This document shows, one piece after another, positions 53,895-63,923 of a stretch of 64,000 bases of DNA. Origin of the DNA: Gemmatimonadota bacterium (lineage in GTDB: Bacteria; Gemmatimonadota; Gemmatimonadetes; Longimicrobiales; Gaopeijiaceae). The notes beneath the pieces are model-generated. The model worked only from the letters and a program-made list of their open reading frames with translations, was not told the DNA's origin and made no database searches. The stretch spans positions 1 to 64,000 of the forward strand of contig JAUIKL010000003.1 in the NCBI GenBank assembly GCA_030430625.1, given 5' to 3'. Numbering within the stretch: position 1 is the stretch's first letter; every line of letters starts with the position of its first letter. Both the position numbers and the translations under genes were made by a program.

Positions 53895-56629
53895 CCGGGC
53901 CACCGCCGCGGCCCCCATTTCACCGCCGCGCGATGGCGTGGTGCCGCTCGATGGTCGATGGCCTTCTGCGCCGGAACCGCATCGAGGCCGATATGAGGGA
54001 GGAGTTTCGCACGCACATCGAGATGCGGACCGACGATCTCGTGGCCCGCGGCATGAGCCAGGCCGAGGCGTCCCGACGTGCGCACGTCGAGTTCGGCCAC
54101 GTCGAGTCACACCGGGCCGCGGCTCGGGCGGCCAGGGGGCTGCGGTGGGTCGACCGCCTCCGCTTCTCGTGGGTCGATGTGCGTCTGGGGCTGCGGATGA
54201 TGGTGAAGCACCCGGGGCTGACCCTCGTCGCCATGGTGGCTCTCGCCCTGGGGATCCCCACGGGGATGGCGCCGATGCATTTGGCCGAGGCGTTGGACCG
54301 GCCTCTCCCGGAGGACAGCGGGAATCGGATCCGTACCGTCCGCTTCTGGGACCCGGCGTCCGGGGTGATGACGCTTCCCACCGAGGGTGACCTGGAGATT
54401 CTCTTCGACGAGTCGTCGTCCTTCGAGAGTCTGGGGGCCTTTCGGAACGGCGCGTTCAACTTGGCGTCGCCCGACGGCCGGGCCGCCTCCGTCCCCGGCG
54501 CCGAGGTCACGGCCGCGGCCCTGGCCATGCTGGAGGTCGCTCCCCTGATGGGGCGACTGCTCGACAGCGAGGACGAGCGCCCGGGAGGAACCGACGTGGT
54601 CCTTCTGGGCCACGATGTCTGGACCTCCCGCTTCGGCGGGGACCCTGAGGTCGTCGGCAGCACGGTTCTCGTCGGCCGCACCCCGCACACGGTCGTGGGC
54701 GTCATGCCAGAGGGGTTCTTCTTTCCCTTTCGGGATCAGCTGTGGGTACCCCTGCGGCGGAGTCCCGCCACGGGACCCGGTGAAGGGCCCCCTCTGCGGG
54801 TCGTGGCCCGCCTGGCGGACGGGGTGACGACCGACGAGGCGCATGCGGAGGTGTCGAGGATCCGACTCCCCGACACGCATCCCGCCAACCGGGGGCCCTC
54901 TCGGCTGGCTCTCGAGGTCGTGCCCTTTTCGTACATGTACGTCGGACTCCCGCGGGGGGGCTTCGGTGCGCTGCCGGAGTTCCACTTCATGCGGTTGCTC
55001 GGGGGGCTCCTCCTGCTCGTGGCCTGTGCCAACGTCGCGATGCTCGTCTTCGCGCGGACAGCCACTCGATTCCGTGAACTCGCCGTTCGCACGGCGCTCG
55101 GGGCCGGGCGGAGTCGGATCGTCTCCCAGGTGTTCGTGGAGACGCTGGTGCTTGCCGTCTGTTCCGCAGGCGCCGGCCTGCTCGTCGTCGACGTGGCCAT
55201 CCGACGGGTACCGTGGGAGGTCATGGCCGGGTCTTCCATCCTTCCGTACTGGGTCGACCTGGGCGTTCCGATGTCGGTGCTCCCCTGGGCTGCCCTCTTC
55301 ACGGTCATGAGTGCGACGGTTGCGGGTGTCGTGCCCGCGCTGCGGATTACGAGGGGGGACATCCACGGCAACATCCGGGCCGCCGATTCGGGTCGCTCGG
55401 GTGTACGGTTCGGTGGCGTCACCGGCGCGCTGATCGTGGCCGATGTGGCTCTCGCCGTCGGCGTCATCGGCTTTGCCGTGGGGATCACCGGTTACCTGAA
55501 CGAACTCGCCGACTCCGACCTGCGGGTGGGTGTTCCCGCAGAGGAGTTCCTGGCCGTCGAACTCCGCCGGTCGATGAACGAGACGCCCGCGCTCGGTGAG
55601 GCAGCTGCGTCTTCGCAGAGCTTCGGTGCCGTACAGGAGCGGCTCAGAGAGCGGCTCGCATCGGAAGCCGGTGTGCGCGCAGCCGTCTTCGCCGACGCGC
55701 TCCCCCGGATGAACCACCGGTCGCGGCTCGTGCGGGTCGATGGGCCGGACCGCGACGACGCGTCGGCGCGGTGGGTTCGCGTCGCGCGTGTCGACGTCGA
55801 CTTCTTCTCACAGCTGAGACAACCGATCCTGGCCGGTCGGGACTTCGACCGCGGGGACATCGACGGCGACGTGCGACCCGTCATCGTCAACGCTCGCTTC
55901 GTCGAGGAGATGATCGGGGGCGAGGGTGCGGTCGGTCGGAGAATCCGGCTCGTGTCCTCCGCCGAGTCGACTGATGATCCCTGGCACGAGATCGTCGGTG
56001 TCGTGGGCCGCCTCGGGATGAACACGGTATCGAGGAACGGTTCACCGGGCGTGTACTTCGTCGAGCCGGCTGGCAGCATCCATCCGGTTCAACTGGGCGT
56101 TCACGTCGGCATCGGCCCGGAAGAGTTTGCCCCTCGGCTCCGGGAGATCGTCTCCGAGACCGATCCTTCGGTCATCGTCGGGACGCCGGTGGTGCTCGGG
56201 GAGGTCCAGCAGGGAGACTGGTACGTGGCGGTCGGGATCACGGCCGCCATGAGCCTCCTCGTCGGCATTCTGATCGCCCTGGCCGCGTCCGGCATCTATG
56301 CGATCGTATCCTTCTCGGTCTCCGAGCGTACGCGCGAGATCGGTATTCGGTCGGCCCTGGGCGCAAGTCGGACGACGTTGGCCTATACGATTCTACGCCG
56401 AGCACTGGCACAACTCGGGCTCGGGGCCTTGTTCGGCATCCCTCTGGCGGCCTGGCTTCTGCTGCAGCTCCAGGATCCCGATGCGGAGAGAGGAGCTATG
56501 CTCGCGACCATCGCTCGGTCCGTGGCACTCGGACTGGGGACCGTGGGTCTCGTGGGCCTCGTGTCCTGCGTGGCACCGGCGCGGCGCGCCCTCGCGATCG
56601 ACGCGAACGACGCCCTCCGCGCCGAGTAG
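53891..56629 (+). CDS. MacB/FtsX-type orphan ABC permease (ADOP family, 912 aa)
   Basis: Fourth orphan permease. The N-terminal prefix RIEADMREEFRTHIEMRTDD, with GMSQAEASRRAHVEFGHVES, is the permease-prefix domain found in this family. TM1 is LTLVAMVALALGIPTGMA; periplasmic core; FtsX 1 (about 370-500); second core; FtsX 2 with GIYAIVSFSVSERTREIGIRSALGASRT. It ends ARRALAIDANDALRAE. GTG 53891 overlaps the PadR stop. A strong terminator follows 23 bp after the stop. No ATPase is nearby. Confidence 0.89.
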   Translation: MTGPPPRPPFHRRAMAWCRSMVDGLLRRNRIEADMREEFRTHIEMRTDDLVARGMSQAEASRRAHVEFGHVESHRAAARAARGLRWVDRLRFSWVDVRLGLRMMVKHPGLTLVAMVALALGIPTGMAPMHLAEALDRPLPEDSGNRIRTVRFWDPASGVMTLPTEGDLEILFDESSSFESLGAFRNGAFNLASPDGRAASVPGAEVTAAALAMLEVAPLMGRLLDSEDERPGGTDVVLLGHDVWTSRFGGDPEVVGSTVLVGRTPHTVVGVMPEGFFFPFRDQLWVPLRRSPATGPGEGPPLRVVARLADGVTTDEAHAEVSRIRLPDTHPANRGPSRLALEVVPFSYMYVGLPRGGFGALPEFHFMRLLGGLLLLVACANVAMLVFARTATRFRELAVRTALGAGRSRIVSQVFVETLVLAVCSAGAGLLVVDVAIRRVPWEVMAGSSILPYWVDLGVPMSVLPWAALFTVMSATVAGVVPALRITRGDIHGNIRAADSGRSGVRFGGVTGALIVADVALAVGVIGFAVGITGYLNELADSDLRVGVPAEEFLAVELRRSMNETPALGEAAASSQSFGAVQERLRERLASEAGVRAAVFADALPRMNHRSRLVRVDGPDRDDASARWVRVARVDVDFFSQLRQPILAGRDFDRGDIDGDVRPVIVNARFVEEMIGGEGAVGRRIRLVSSAESTDDPWHEIVGVVGRLGMNTVSRNGSPGVYFVEPAGSIHPVQLGVHVGIGPEEFAPRLREIVSETDPSVIVGTPVVLGEVQQGDWYVAVGITAAMSLLVGILIALAASGIYAIVSFSVSERTREIGIRSALGASRTTLAYTILRRALAQLGLGALFGIPLAAWLLLQLQDPDAERGAMLATIARSVALGLGTVGLVGLVSCVAPARRALAIDANDALRAE

Positions 56630-56652
56630 AACGCTCCCACCGCGCACGAAGA

Positions 56653-56684
56653 AGCCCCGCCCGGTCCGAAGACCGGGCGGGGCT
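56653..56684. terminator. Bidirectional terminator between the permease and HU genes
   Basis: Perfect 13-bp stem (56653-56665 with 56672-56684, 6-nt loop), followed by CTTTGT on the plus strand and TTCTTCG on the minus strand. It separates converging genes and can serve both. Confidence 0.8.
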
Positions 56685-56714
56685 CTTTGTACGTCCTACC
56701 GGACGCGGTCAGGA

Positions 56715-57008
56715 TCAGGTGCGGACGCGATCCTTCAGTCCCTTCCCGGCCTTGAAGGTCGGAACGGTCATGGCCGGGATCTGAATCGTGGCTCCCGTGC
56801 GCGGGTTGCGGCCCTCACGAGCCTTCCGCCGGCGGGTACCGAAGGTGCCGAAGCCGGTCACGGTGAAATCGCGGCCAGCGTCGAGCTCGATCGCGATGAT
56901 CCCCTCCCGCGGCTCCGTGGAGAAGATGCAGTCGATTACCTCGCGCGCCTTGGCTTTGCTCAGGTCGGTCTTCTTAGCAAGCTTCGCCGCGAAGTCGTCT
57001 TTGGTCAT
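56715..57008 (-). CDS. hup: HU family DNA-binding protein (97 aa)
   Basis: HU/IHF family, normal length. MTKDDFAAKLAKKTDLSKAK forms the helical dimer part, and FTVTGFGTFGTRRRKAREGRNPRTG is the family signature with the DNA-inserting arm. A nucleoid protein that bends DNA; HU homodimer is the likeliest. ATG 57008 lies upstream of the terminator. Confidence 0.94.
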   Translation of the reverse strand: MTKDDFAAKLAKKTDLSKAKAREVIDCIFSTEPREGIIAIELDAGRDFTVTGFGTFGTRRRKAREGRNPRTGATIQIPAMTVPTFKAGKGLKDRVRT

Positions 57009-57104
57009 GCTTGATGCTCCCGTTCAGATAGTGAGACCCGCATCCGGTACGAACGCACTCATTGTCGGCTAAAAGCGGGTGAGTCCGCAACCCCCTTGAC
57101 CGCG

Positions 57105-57117
57105 TGTTTGGCAAACA
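57105..57117. promoter_or_regulatory. Inverted repeat TGTTTG-G-CAAACA
   Basis: Perfect 6-bp arms with one central base, about 100 bp upstream of HU and 265 bp upstream of the tricorn gene. Possible operator. The remaining bases 57009-57381 show no gene. Confidence 0.35.
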
Positions 57118-57381
57118 ACCATGCGGTTTCCCGAGGTTTGAAGGATCGCGTCGTCGCCCGTCGGGACCCGTCCCGGGTGCCGCTGCCAGCGGGGGATCGG
57201 GGTGAACATGCGTCGCTTGTAGGACGAACCCGAAGGCCTTCAACAGCTTAGGCACCATTCTCGCGCCGTTCCGGCCCCATCGTCGGCCGCACTCGAGCCC
57301 ACCGTTTCGCGGCGCGCGCTTGCCCGGACTCGCCGCAGACGGTAGCCGTTCGACCTGTTCGGGCTTCACCTGGAGACCTCG

Positions 57382-60300
57382 ATGAATCGCCTCCTCTCCG
57401 CCGCAGTACTCGTCTCGGCCGTTTTTTCAGGGCCTCCTTCACACGCCGAGGCACAGGGGCTCGCCTCCCTGTACGAGCCCGGGATTTCTCCCGACGGGTC
57501 GGAGATCGCCTTCGTCTCCGGCGGCGACATCTGGACGGTCCCGTCGAGCGGAGGCGCCGCGCGCCTCCTGGTCGCTCACTCCGCGCACGAGTCTCGGCCC
57601 CTGTACTCGCCGGACGGGCGCTTCCTGGCCTTCAATTCCGATCGGAACGGAGGGTTGGACATCTTCGTCCTCGACCTCTCCTCGGGGGCGCTCCGACGCG
57701 TCACCCATGACGCGGCCTCGGAACAGTTGAACGGGTGGTCACCCGACGGGGCGTGGCTCTACTTCAGTTCGAGTGCGCAGGACGTGGCGGGTACCCACGA
57801 CGTCTACCGCGTCCGTGTGGCGGGAGGTACGCCGATGGTGGTGGCCGGGGACCGCTACGAAGGGGAGTACTTCGCGGCCCCGGGCACGGGCGGGCGGCTG
57901 GCGATCTCGACCCGCGGAGACATGGCGCTCGGACAGTGGTGGCGGAACGGCCACAGCCACATCGACGAATCGGAGATCTGGATCGTCGACGAGGCGACCG
58001 AGGAGGGCGGGGTTCCGTCGTACCGTCCGGTTTCGGTAGGCGGCAAGAACCTCTGGCCGATGTGGTCGGCGGGGGGCGATGCCCTGTACTTCATGTCCGA
58101 TCGTTCCGGTGCCGAGAACATCTGGCGGTCCACGCTCGGTGGCGCCGACGAGGCCGTTACGACCTTTCGAGGCGGTCGTGTCCTCTTTCCCTCGATTTCG
58201 GCCGATGGATCGAGGATGGCCTTCGAGCGCGACTTCGGCATCTGGACACTCGACACCTCGACCGGGCGCCATGCGCAGATCGATATCACTCTGATGGGAT
58301 CCGTCGAGGCTCCGACGCCATCCTTCGAAGAGGAAGAGTCGGGCTGGAGTGGGGTGGTGGTCTCTCCCGACGGAGAGAAATGGGCCTTCACCGCCGGAGG
58401 GGACGTGTGGGCCGCATCGATGGAAGGCGACGCCCCCGCCAGCCAGGTGACGCGAACGTCGGCTGCAGAATTCGGGATCGCGTGGACCCCAGACTCGAAC
58501 GGGATCGTGTACGCCTCCTGGCGCTCGGGCACGCCGAAGCTCTACCACTACGACTTCGTCCAGCGAACCGAACGGGCCGTCACCAGCGGCGGTGCTCGTG
58601 ATCAGGTCGGCGGCTTCTCTCCGAACGGGCGCCACCTGCTGTACTTCCGCCAGCTGCACGACGAGCGTGAGCTACGGGTCGTCGACTGGGAGAGCGGTGA
58701 CGACCGGCGGCTCGCGTCCGACCTCGCGGGAGGGGCGGCGTGGTCACCCGACTCCCGTTGGATCGCGTACGGCGGGGAGACCGACGAGTTCAGCAACGTC
58801 CTGGTCGTCCCGGTCGACGGGGGGCGGCCGCGCCAGGTGAGTTTCGTGGCCAGCTCCTTCTTCGGATCGATCGAGTGGAGCGCCACCGGGGACTTCATCG
58901 TCTACCGTACGGCACAGAGGACCGAGCCGGGTGAGCTGATCCGGGTCGATCTGGTGCCCGCACCGCCGACCTTCGACGAAGAACGCTTCCGGGACCTCTT
59001 CAACGAGCCGTCGGAGGAAGAGGACGACGAAGGGGCCGAATCGGACGAGGCTCCGCAGCCCGGGCAGCCCGCCGCGGTTCCGGATGAAGTCACGATCGAC
59101 TTCGACGGGATTCGGCGTCGTGGGGGTGTCGTGCCGACGGACTTCTCGGTGGGTGCCGTCCTCCTCCATCCCGACGGTACGTCCGGGGTGCTCACAGGTG
59201 AGGGGGCTCTCCACCGAATCACCTTCGGCCCGAACGGAGACGTCGACATCGACGAGCTGGAGGTGGCTGGGAACCCGCTCGCCTTCTCAGAAGATGGACG
59301 CTCCCTCTACACGACGAGGGGCGGACAGCTGCGTGTCGTCTCGTGGCCCGGTGGGAGCGAGCGCACGGTGACCACGTCGGCCGATGTCCTCGACGACTTC
59401 GAGCAGACCAAGGTCGCCGCGTTCGAACAGGGGTGGGGTGAGATGCGTGATGGCTTCTACGACCCGGACTTCCACGGCGTCGACTGGAACGGCGTCCGCG
59501 ACACCTTCCGACCCCGGATCGAGGGAGCGCGAACTCGAGCCGAGTTCGGCCGACTCATGGACATGATGCTCGGGGAGTTGAACGCTTCCCACCTCGGCCA
59601 CTCCGGACGCACGGGTGCACCCGGTGGGGGCGATGGACACACGACGGGTCGGCTCGGGCTGCGCTTCGACCGGATCGGCTACGAGCGGGACGGACGATTC
59701 ATCGTGACCGAGGTTCTCGAACTCGGCCCGGCGGATGTGGCGGGTGGCATCTCTGCGGGGGATCGGCTCGTCTCCCTCGATGGCGCGATCCTCGATGGTT
59801 CCTCGGACCTCTCCGCCCTCCTGCGTGACGCCGACGGTCGTCAGGTCGTGCTCGGGGTGTCGGACGGGTCGAATACCCGGGAGGTCGAGGTCCTCGCCAC
59901 GTCGGCAGGTGCCGAGAGTCAGCTCGTGTACCGGAATTGGGTGGAGTCGAGGCGCACGTATGTCGAGGAGGCTAGCGGTGGCCGCCTCGGCTACGTGCAC
60001 ATCCCGTCGATGTCGGCGGAGTCGCTCACGCAGTACATCCGCGACCTCGATCAGCTCAACCACGCCAAGGACGGCGTGGTCATCGACGTGCGGGACAACA
60101 ACGGCGGCTTCGTGAATGTCTACGCCATCGACGTCCTGGCGCGCCGCAGCTACCTGACGATGGAAGGGCGGGGGAGCGACGTGCGCGCGCCGGCGCGGGT
60201 GCGACTGGGTCAGCGTGCGCTGCTGGCACCGACGGTACTGGTCACGAACCAGAACACCCTGTCGGACGGCGAGGACTTCACGGAGGGTTATCGTGAACTC

Positions 60301-60549
60301 GGCCTCGGCTCCGTCGTGGGTGAACCAACGGCCGGGTGGATCATCTTCACCGGGAGTCGCGGCTTGGTCGACGGGACCCAGGTGCGTATGCCGGGCACCT
60401 ATATACGCGACAACCGGGGTGAAAACATGGAGTTGGTGCCGCGACCGGTCGACGTCGAGGTCGAGCGCGCCACGGGAGAGTGGTACCGCAGCGTCGATAG
60501 TCAGCTGGACGCCGCGGTCAGGACCCTACTGGCGCAAATCGGAGGGTAG
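57382..60549 (+). CDS. Tricorn-like S41 protease (1055 aa)
   Basis: Signal peptide MNRLLSAAVLVSAVFSGPPS, ending HAEAQ; GGAG 8 nt before the ATG. Residues about 30-330 and 330-530 are two WD40/TolB-like propellers (ISPDGSEIAFVSGGDIW, YSPDGRFLAFNSDRNGGLDIF). An acidic Glu/Asp stretch (about 533-565) links to the protease half. A PDZ domain is at about 752-835. Catalytic candidates are His737 (NASHLGHSG) and Ser961 (TLSDGED). The C-terminal S41 core contains VIDVRDNNGGFVNV. Bacterial tricorn-like proteins of this plan are exported peptidases or peptide binders. A terminator follows at 60556. Confidence 0.9.
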   Translation: MNRLLSAAVLVSAVFSGPPSHAEAQGLASLYEPGISPDGSEIAFVSGGDIWTVPSSGGAARLLVAHSAHESRPLYSPDGRFLAFNSDRNGGLDIFVLDLSSGALRRVTHDAASEQLNGWSPDGAWLYFSSSAQDVAGTHDVYRVRVAGGTPMVVAGDRYEGEYFAAPGTGGRLAISTRGDMALGQWWRNGHSHIDESEIWIVDEATEEGGVPSYRPVSVGGKNLWPMWSAGGDALYFMSDRSGAENIWRSTLGGADEAVTTFRGGRVLFPSISADGSRMAFERDFGIWTLDTSTGRHAQIDITLMGSVEAPTPSFEEEESGWSGVVVSPDGEKWAFTAGGDVWAASMEGDAPASQVTRTSAAEFGIAWTPDSNGIVYASWRSGTPKLYHYDFVQRTERAVTSGGARDQVGGFSPNGRHLLYFRQLHDERELRVVDWESGDDRRLASDLAGGAAWSPDSRWIAYGGETDEFSNVLVVPVDGGRPRQVSFVASSFFGSIEWSATGDFIVYRTAQRTEPGELIRVDLVPAPPTFDEERFRDLFNEPSEEEDDEGAESDEAPQPGQPAAVPDEVTIDFDGIRRRGGVVPTDFSVGAVLLHPDGTSGVLTGEGALHRITFGPNGDVDIDELEVAGNPLAFSEDGRSLYTTRGGQLRVVSWPGGSERTVTTSADVLDDFEQTKVAAFEQGWGEMRDGFYDPDFHGVDWNGVRDTFRPRIEGARTRAEFGRLMDMMLGELNASHLGHSGRTGAPGGGDGHTTGRLGLRFDRIGYERDGRFIVTEVLELGPADVAGGISAGDRLVSLDGAILDGSSDLSALLRDADGRQVVLGVSDGSNTREVEVLATSAGAESQLVYRNWVESRRTYVEEASGGRLGYVHIPSMSAESLTQYIRDLDQLNHAKDGVVIDVRDNNGGFVNVYAIDVLARRSYLTMEGRGSDVRAPARVRLGQRALLAPTVLVTNQNTLSDGEDFTEGYRELGLGSVVGEPTAGWIIFTGSRGLVDGTQVRMPGTYIRDNRGENMELVPRPVDVEVERATGEWYRSVDSQLDAAVRTLLAQIGG

Positions 60550-60555
60550 AGAGAA

Positions 60556-60585
60556 GGGCGGGGTCGACGCCGGTCGACCCCGCCC
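60556..60585. terminator. Hairpin between the tricorn and HbpS-like genes
   Basis: Perfect 13-bp stem (60556-60568 with 60573-60585, 4-nt loop) starting 7 bp after the tricorn stop. Poor U-tract on either strand. Serves converging genes. Confidence 0.6.
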
Positions 60586-60602
60586 CTCGTCCTGCCAACT
60601 CG

Positions 60603-61079
60603 TCAGCGGATGACTTCCGCCCCGATCGCGGCCAACCCGGCGCGTACCGCCTGAGCGTCCTCGGAGCCCCGAGCGCCGCTCGCGGCCATCGCGCCGACGA
60701 GCACTCCGCTCATCTTCACGGGAACACCGCCCTCGTAGTGGATGCCGCCCGGAATGCTGTCGACCGTGCCGGCAGCCAGCCCTTCGCCGTACTCACGCGT
60801 CGTGGCCCCGGTCTCGAGGACGACGTGGACTTTCATGCCCACGATGTCGTAGGTCCGCGGGCTGGCACCGTCCATCCTGCGCAGATAGACCGGCACGCCC
60901 TCGGCGTCGACGACCAGGAAGGTGAGGTTCCAGCCGTTGGCGCGCGCCTCGGCCTCGGCCGCGTCCACGGCCGTCTGGGCCTGTTCCATCGTGAGTTGGG
61001 CCTCGGCCGACTTCGGCGCGATGGCCATCAGTCCCAGCGCAGCGATGGCGAGGGTGGAGCGGAGTATCCTGGACGTCAT
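60603..61079 (-). CDS. Exported GlcG/HbpS family protein (158 aa)
   Basis: Signal MTSRILRSTLAIAALGLMAI, ending SAEAQ. The rest is the GlcG/HbpS (DUF336) fold: LTMEQAQTAVDAAEAEARANG, LTFLVVDAEGVPVYLRRMDGA and PVKMSGVLVGAMAASGARGSEDAQ. HbpS binds haem in some bacteria; other members bind small organic ligands. No haem-ligand residue can be assigned with confidence. ATG 61079. It lies downstream of the TonB receptor gene on the same strand, 165 bp from its stop, with a hairpin between them. Confidence 0.82.
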   Translation of the reverse strand: MTSRILRSTLAIAALGLMAIAPKSAEAQLTMEQAQTAVDAAEAEARANGWNLTFLVVDAEGVPVYLRRMDGASPRTYDIVGMKVHVVLETGATTREYGEGLAAGTVDSIPGGIHYEGGVPVKMSGVLVGAMAASGARGSEDAQAVRAGLAAIGAEVIR

Positions 61080-61195
61080 GTTGGTTTCCGTATTGAGGTG
61101 AACGCCGGCGTAGCTTGGACGCGCGGGTCGATCCGGGCCAGAGCCCGATCGGTGGTGTGCTACACACGGAGGGCACCCGGGTTCGGCGCCGTGTG

Positions 61196-61223
61196 ACGGG
61201 TCGGGCCCGAAGACCCGACCCGT
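61196..61223 (-). terminator. Hairpin after the TonB receptor gene
   Basis: Inverted repeat ACGGGTCGGG / CCCGACCCGT (10 bp, 8-nt loop) about 20 bp after the receptor stop. No U-tract. Likely 3' boundary of the receptor message. Confidence 0.5.
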
Positions 61224-61244
61224 CGGTGTTCGCTCCGGGTCGCT

Positions 61245-63923
61245 CTACCGGAACTGGTACTGCAGCGTCACGGTCGCATACGGGCCGTACTGCTCCCACT
61301 GGAGGAGCCGGGCCGAGTCGAGGCTCGGATCTCCGAGGTACTGATGCTCCTCGTTGGCCGTCAGTCCGTTCACCTGTCCGCTCACGACGAGCCGGTCGGA
61401 GATGGACTTGGTCACGGACAGGTCGAGCTGGAACTCCGCGTCGAAGTAGACGTCGTTGTGCTCCGCATCCCCGACTCCGATCAACAGCGCATCCCGGTAG
61501 TTGCCGGCCACGACGAACGAGAGGCCGAGCCCTGCGTTGTCGTAGAGGATGGAGAGGTTACCGGTATGCTCGGGGCTGTTCGTCAACGGAAGCATGCGTC
61601 CGCCGACCTCGCCTTCGGAGTGTGTGTAGTTGTAGTTCCCGAAGAGGCTGAAGTCCGCGAGCGCGGGCGCGATTCCGGACAGCCGCTGGTTGAAGGCGAA
61701 CTCGACCCCGAAGTACGAGGCCGTGCCGTCACCCATGACCTTCTGCGTGGCCTCGTAGACGTCGGTGCCGATCGTCTCGTTGAAGCGCCGGGTCGTCTGG
61801 AAGGCGCGGAAGCGCTTGTAGAACACACCCGCGCTCACCATGCCGAGACGCGACGTGTACCGCTCGTACATGAAGTCGAGGTTGTCGGCCGTACGCGGCT
61901 CGAGATCGGGGTTGCCGTAGCTGATCGTGAGTTCGTCCTCGTCGACCACCCGGCGGGGCACGAGGTCCTGGTACCTCGGGCGAGCGAGTCCCGTGGTGTA
62001 CGCCAGGCGGATGTTGCTCCGGTCGTCCGGGCGGATCGTCAGGTGGACGGACGGCATGAAGTTGCCGTACCCACCGGACCCCGTCAGAGGCGCCGACTCC
62101 GTTTCGGGGTTCGGCTGCTGGTACTCGGTCGACGTGTCCTCGTAGCGACCACCGAGCAACACGGACACGCTCGCGGACGGGTTGATCGTGGCCATGGCGT
62201 AGACCGACGCCACGTCCTCGGTCGCCTCGTAGTCGTCGGTGACGTTGCGCTCGTCCCCCCAGTCGGTCAGCAACGGCTGCAGCGCTGCTCCGTCGTAGCG
62301 CACGTCTTCGAACCCGAACTCGCCCTCGCCCAACGTGGACGGCTGGGAGAAGCTCGTCATCTGGAAGCGTACCCGATCGAACGACACGTCCTTCCGGAGG
62401 AACTTCCCGCCGAATTGAACCGTGCTCCGACTCCCGCCCATCGAGAACGGCACGGTGAAGTTCGTCTGGAACGAGGCATCCTGGTCGCGCTTCAGCATGT
62501 CGTCCCAGCGAATTCGATTCAGGGTCGGGGCGTCCGCACCCGTGAAGGTCGTGGTCCCGTCGAAGCCCTTGATCTGGTCGTTCGAGAACTGATCGAGTGG
62601 GACGTCCCGCTGGTAGCGGAGGTACGTCCGGTCGGGTAGCTCCTCGGTCGACCGAATCCATGCGCCTTTGTAGTCGATCAGGACCGAGCCGAGGTCGTGG
62701 CTCCCGCCCGCCATGAAGAGCGCGACGCGCTGGTCTTCGAGGCGGTTCCGGGTCTCACGCGTCTCTTCACCGTCGTCGATGTTGAAGTCGACCAGGCGGC
62801 GCACTTCATCGTCGAGGTAGACGTTGTAGCTCGCGGTCCCGTAGACCTCGCTGCCGACTGCGGGGACGAAGTCCAGGGTGGCGCTCCCACCGAACCGCTG
62901 GCGGTGAACGTCGTAGTCGTTCGTGTGCTGGGCGAAGATGACGTCGTCGATCGAGCCGTCTCCGTCGTCGTATTCGAACTCGCGCAGCTTGGAGTCGCGG
63001 GCGGTCTTGAAGTAGGCGCCGTCGAGCAGAAGGCCGAAGCGACCGTCCGTCGAGCGAGTCCCGAAGATCCCGGCGAAGTCCTGGATGTCCGAGCCCAGCG
63101 TGTTGAAGTCCGACGTCTGGTCGTTGAGGCCGAAGCCGGCGCTGAGGGAACCGACGCCGCCCTGGGGCGCGCGTCGAAGACCGAAGTTGACGACGCCTCC
63201 GACGGCGTCGGCGTCCATGTTCGGCGAGATCGCCTTCACGACCTCGATTTCGCCGAGGAGCGAGTTGTTGATGAGGTCGAGACCGACGCTGCGCTGACCG
63301 TCGGCTTCATCGGGGGCGGGGATGCGGATTCCGTTGATCGTCAGCGAGTTGTACTCCTGGTCGACGCCGCGGATCTGCACGTACTCACCCTCACCCTGAT
63401 CCCGGTCCACGGAGATCCCGGGCAGGCGGCGGACGGTCTCGGCCGCGTTCCGGTCCGGGAACCGGTTGAAGAGCTCCTCCGAGACGACGTTGGTGATCTG
63501 AAGGGAGGTTCTCTGGCGCTGCAGGGCCTCTGCCTGACCTCGGGTGGCGGCACCGTACACCACGACGCCGTCCAGCTCGACCGCGCTGACCTCCATGCGG
63601 ATCGACCGCTCGGCCGTCTCACCCGCGCGAACCGTCACCGGCTGCCGGACATCGGTGTAGCCGACGTACGATACGATCAACTCGTGCGTGCCGACCGGTA
63701 CGCGGTTCAGGGCGAAGGCGCCCGTGCTGTTCGACAGAGTGCCGACACCGGGCCCCACCAGTCGAAGCTGGGCCGAGGCCAGACCCGAGCCTCCGGCGGC
63801 TTCGACGACGCGCCCGGAGATTGCGCCCGTTTGGGCGGCCGCGGACCCGACCCCGGCTCCGCTCAGAAAGGCGGCGAGCATCCCCGTGCCGAGGATCGCG
63901 CGCAACCGTGAATATCCCATCAT
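61245..63923 (-). CDS. TonB-dependent receptor (892 aa)
   Basis: Signal MMGYSRLRAILGTGMLAAFL, ending AAAQ, then a carboxypeptidase-regulatory-like domain (about residues 32-112: AISGRVVEAAGGSGLASAQL). The plug reads RFPDRNAAETVRRLPGISVD and RGVDQEYNSLTINGIRIPAP, and the 22-stranded barrel ends VTLQYQFR, close to the usual aromatic C-terminus. It imports a large ligand such as a siderophore, haem or glycan; there is no SusD partner. ATG 63923 or 63920; GGAG lies about 11 nt upstream. The haem-like HbpS-family gene downstream hints at haem, but this is only inference. Confidence 0.9.
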   Translation of the reverse strand: MMGYSRLRAILGTGMLAAFLSGAGVGSAAAQTGAISGRVVEAAGGSGLASAQLRLVGPGVGTLSNSTGAFALNRVPVGTHELIVSYVGYTDVRQPVTVRAGETAERSIRMEVSAVELDGVVVYGAATRGQAEALQRQRTSLQITNVVSEELFNRFPDRNAAETVRRLPGISVDRDQGEGEYVQIRGVDQEYNSLTINGIRIPAPDEADGQRSVGLDLINNSLLGEIEVVKAISPNMDADAVGGVVNFGLRRAPQGGVGSLSAGFGLNDQTSDFNTLGSDIQDFAGIFGTRSTDGRFGLLLDGAYFKTARDSKLREFEYDDGDGSIDDVIFAQHTNDYDVHRQRFGGSATLDFVPAVGSEVYGTASYNVYLDDEVRRLVDFNIDDGEETRETRNRLEDQRVALFMAGGSHDLGSVLIDYKGAWIRSTEELPDRTYLRYQRDVPLDQFSNDQIKGFDGTTTFTGADAPTLNRIRWDDMLKRDQDASFQTNFTVPFSMGGSRSTVQFGGKFLRKDVSFDRVRFQMTSFSQPSTLGEGEFGFEDVRYDGAALQPLLTDWGDERNVTDDYEATEDVASVYAMATINPSASVSVLLGGRYEDTSTEYQQPNPETESAPLTGSGGYGNFMPSVHLTIRPDDRSNIRLAYTTGLARPRYQDLVPRRVVDEDELTISYGNPDLEPRTADNLDFMYERYTSRLGMVSAGVFYKRFRAFQTTRRFNETIGTDVYEATQKVMGDGTASYFGVEFAFNQRLSGIAPALADFSLFGNYNYTHSEGEVGGRMLPLTNSPEHTGNLSILYDNAGLGLSFVVAGNYRDALLIGVGDAEHNDVYFDAEFQLDLSVTKSISDRLVVSGQVNGLTANEEHQYLGDPSLDSARLLQWEQYGPYATVTLQYQFR

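Noticed and set aside
57009-57369. 131-aa open frame upstream of HU
   Set aside because: It overlaps the HU start region in another frame and has no recognisable motif or ribosome site.
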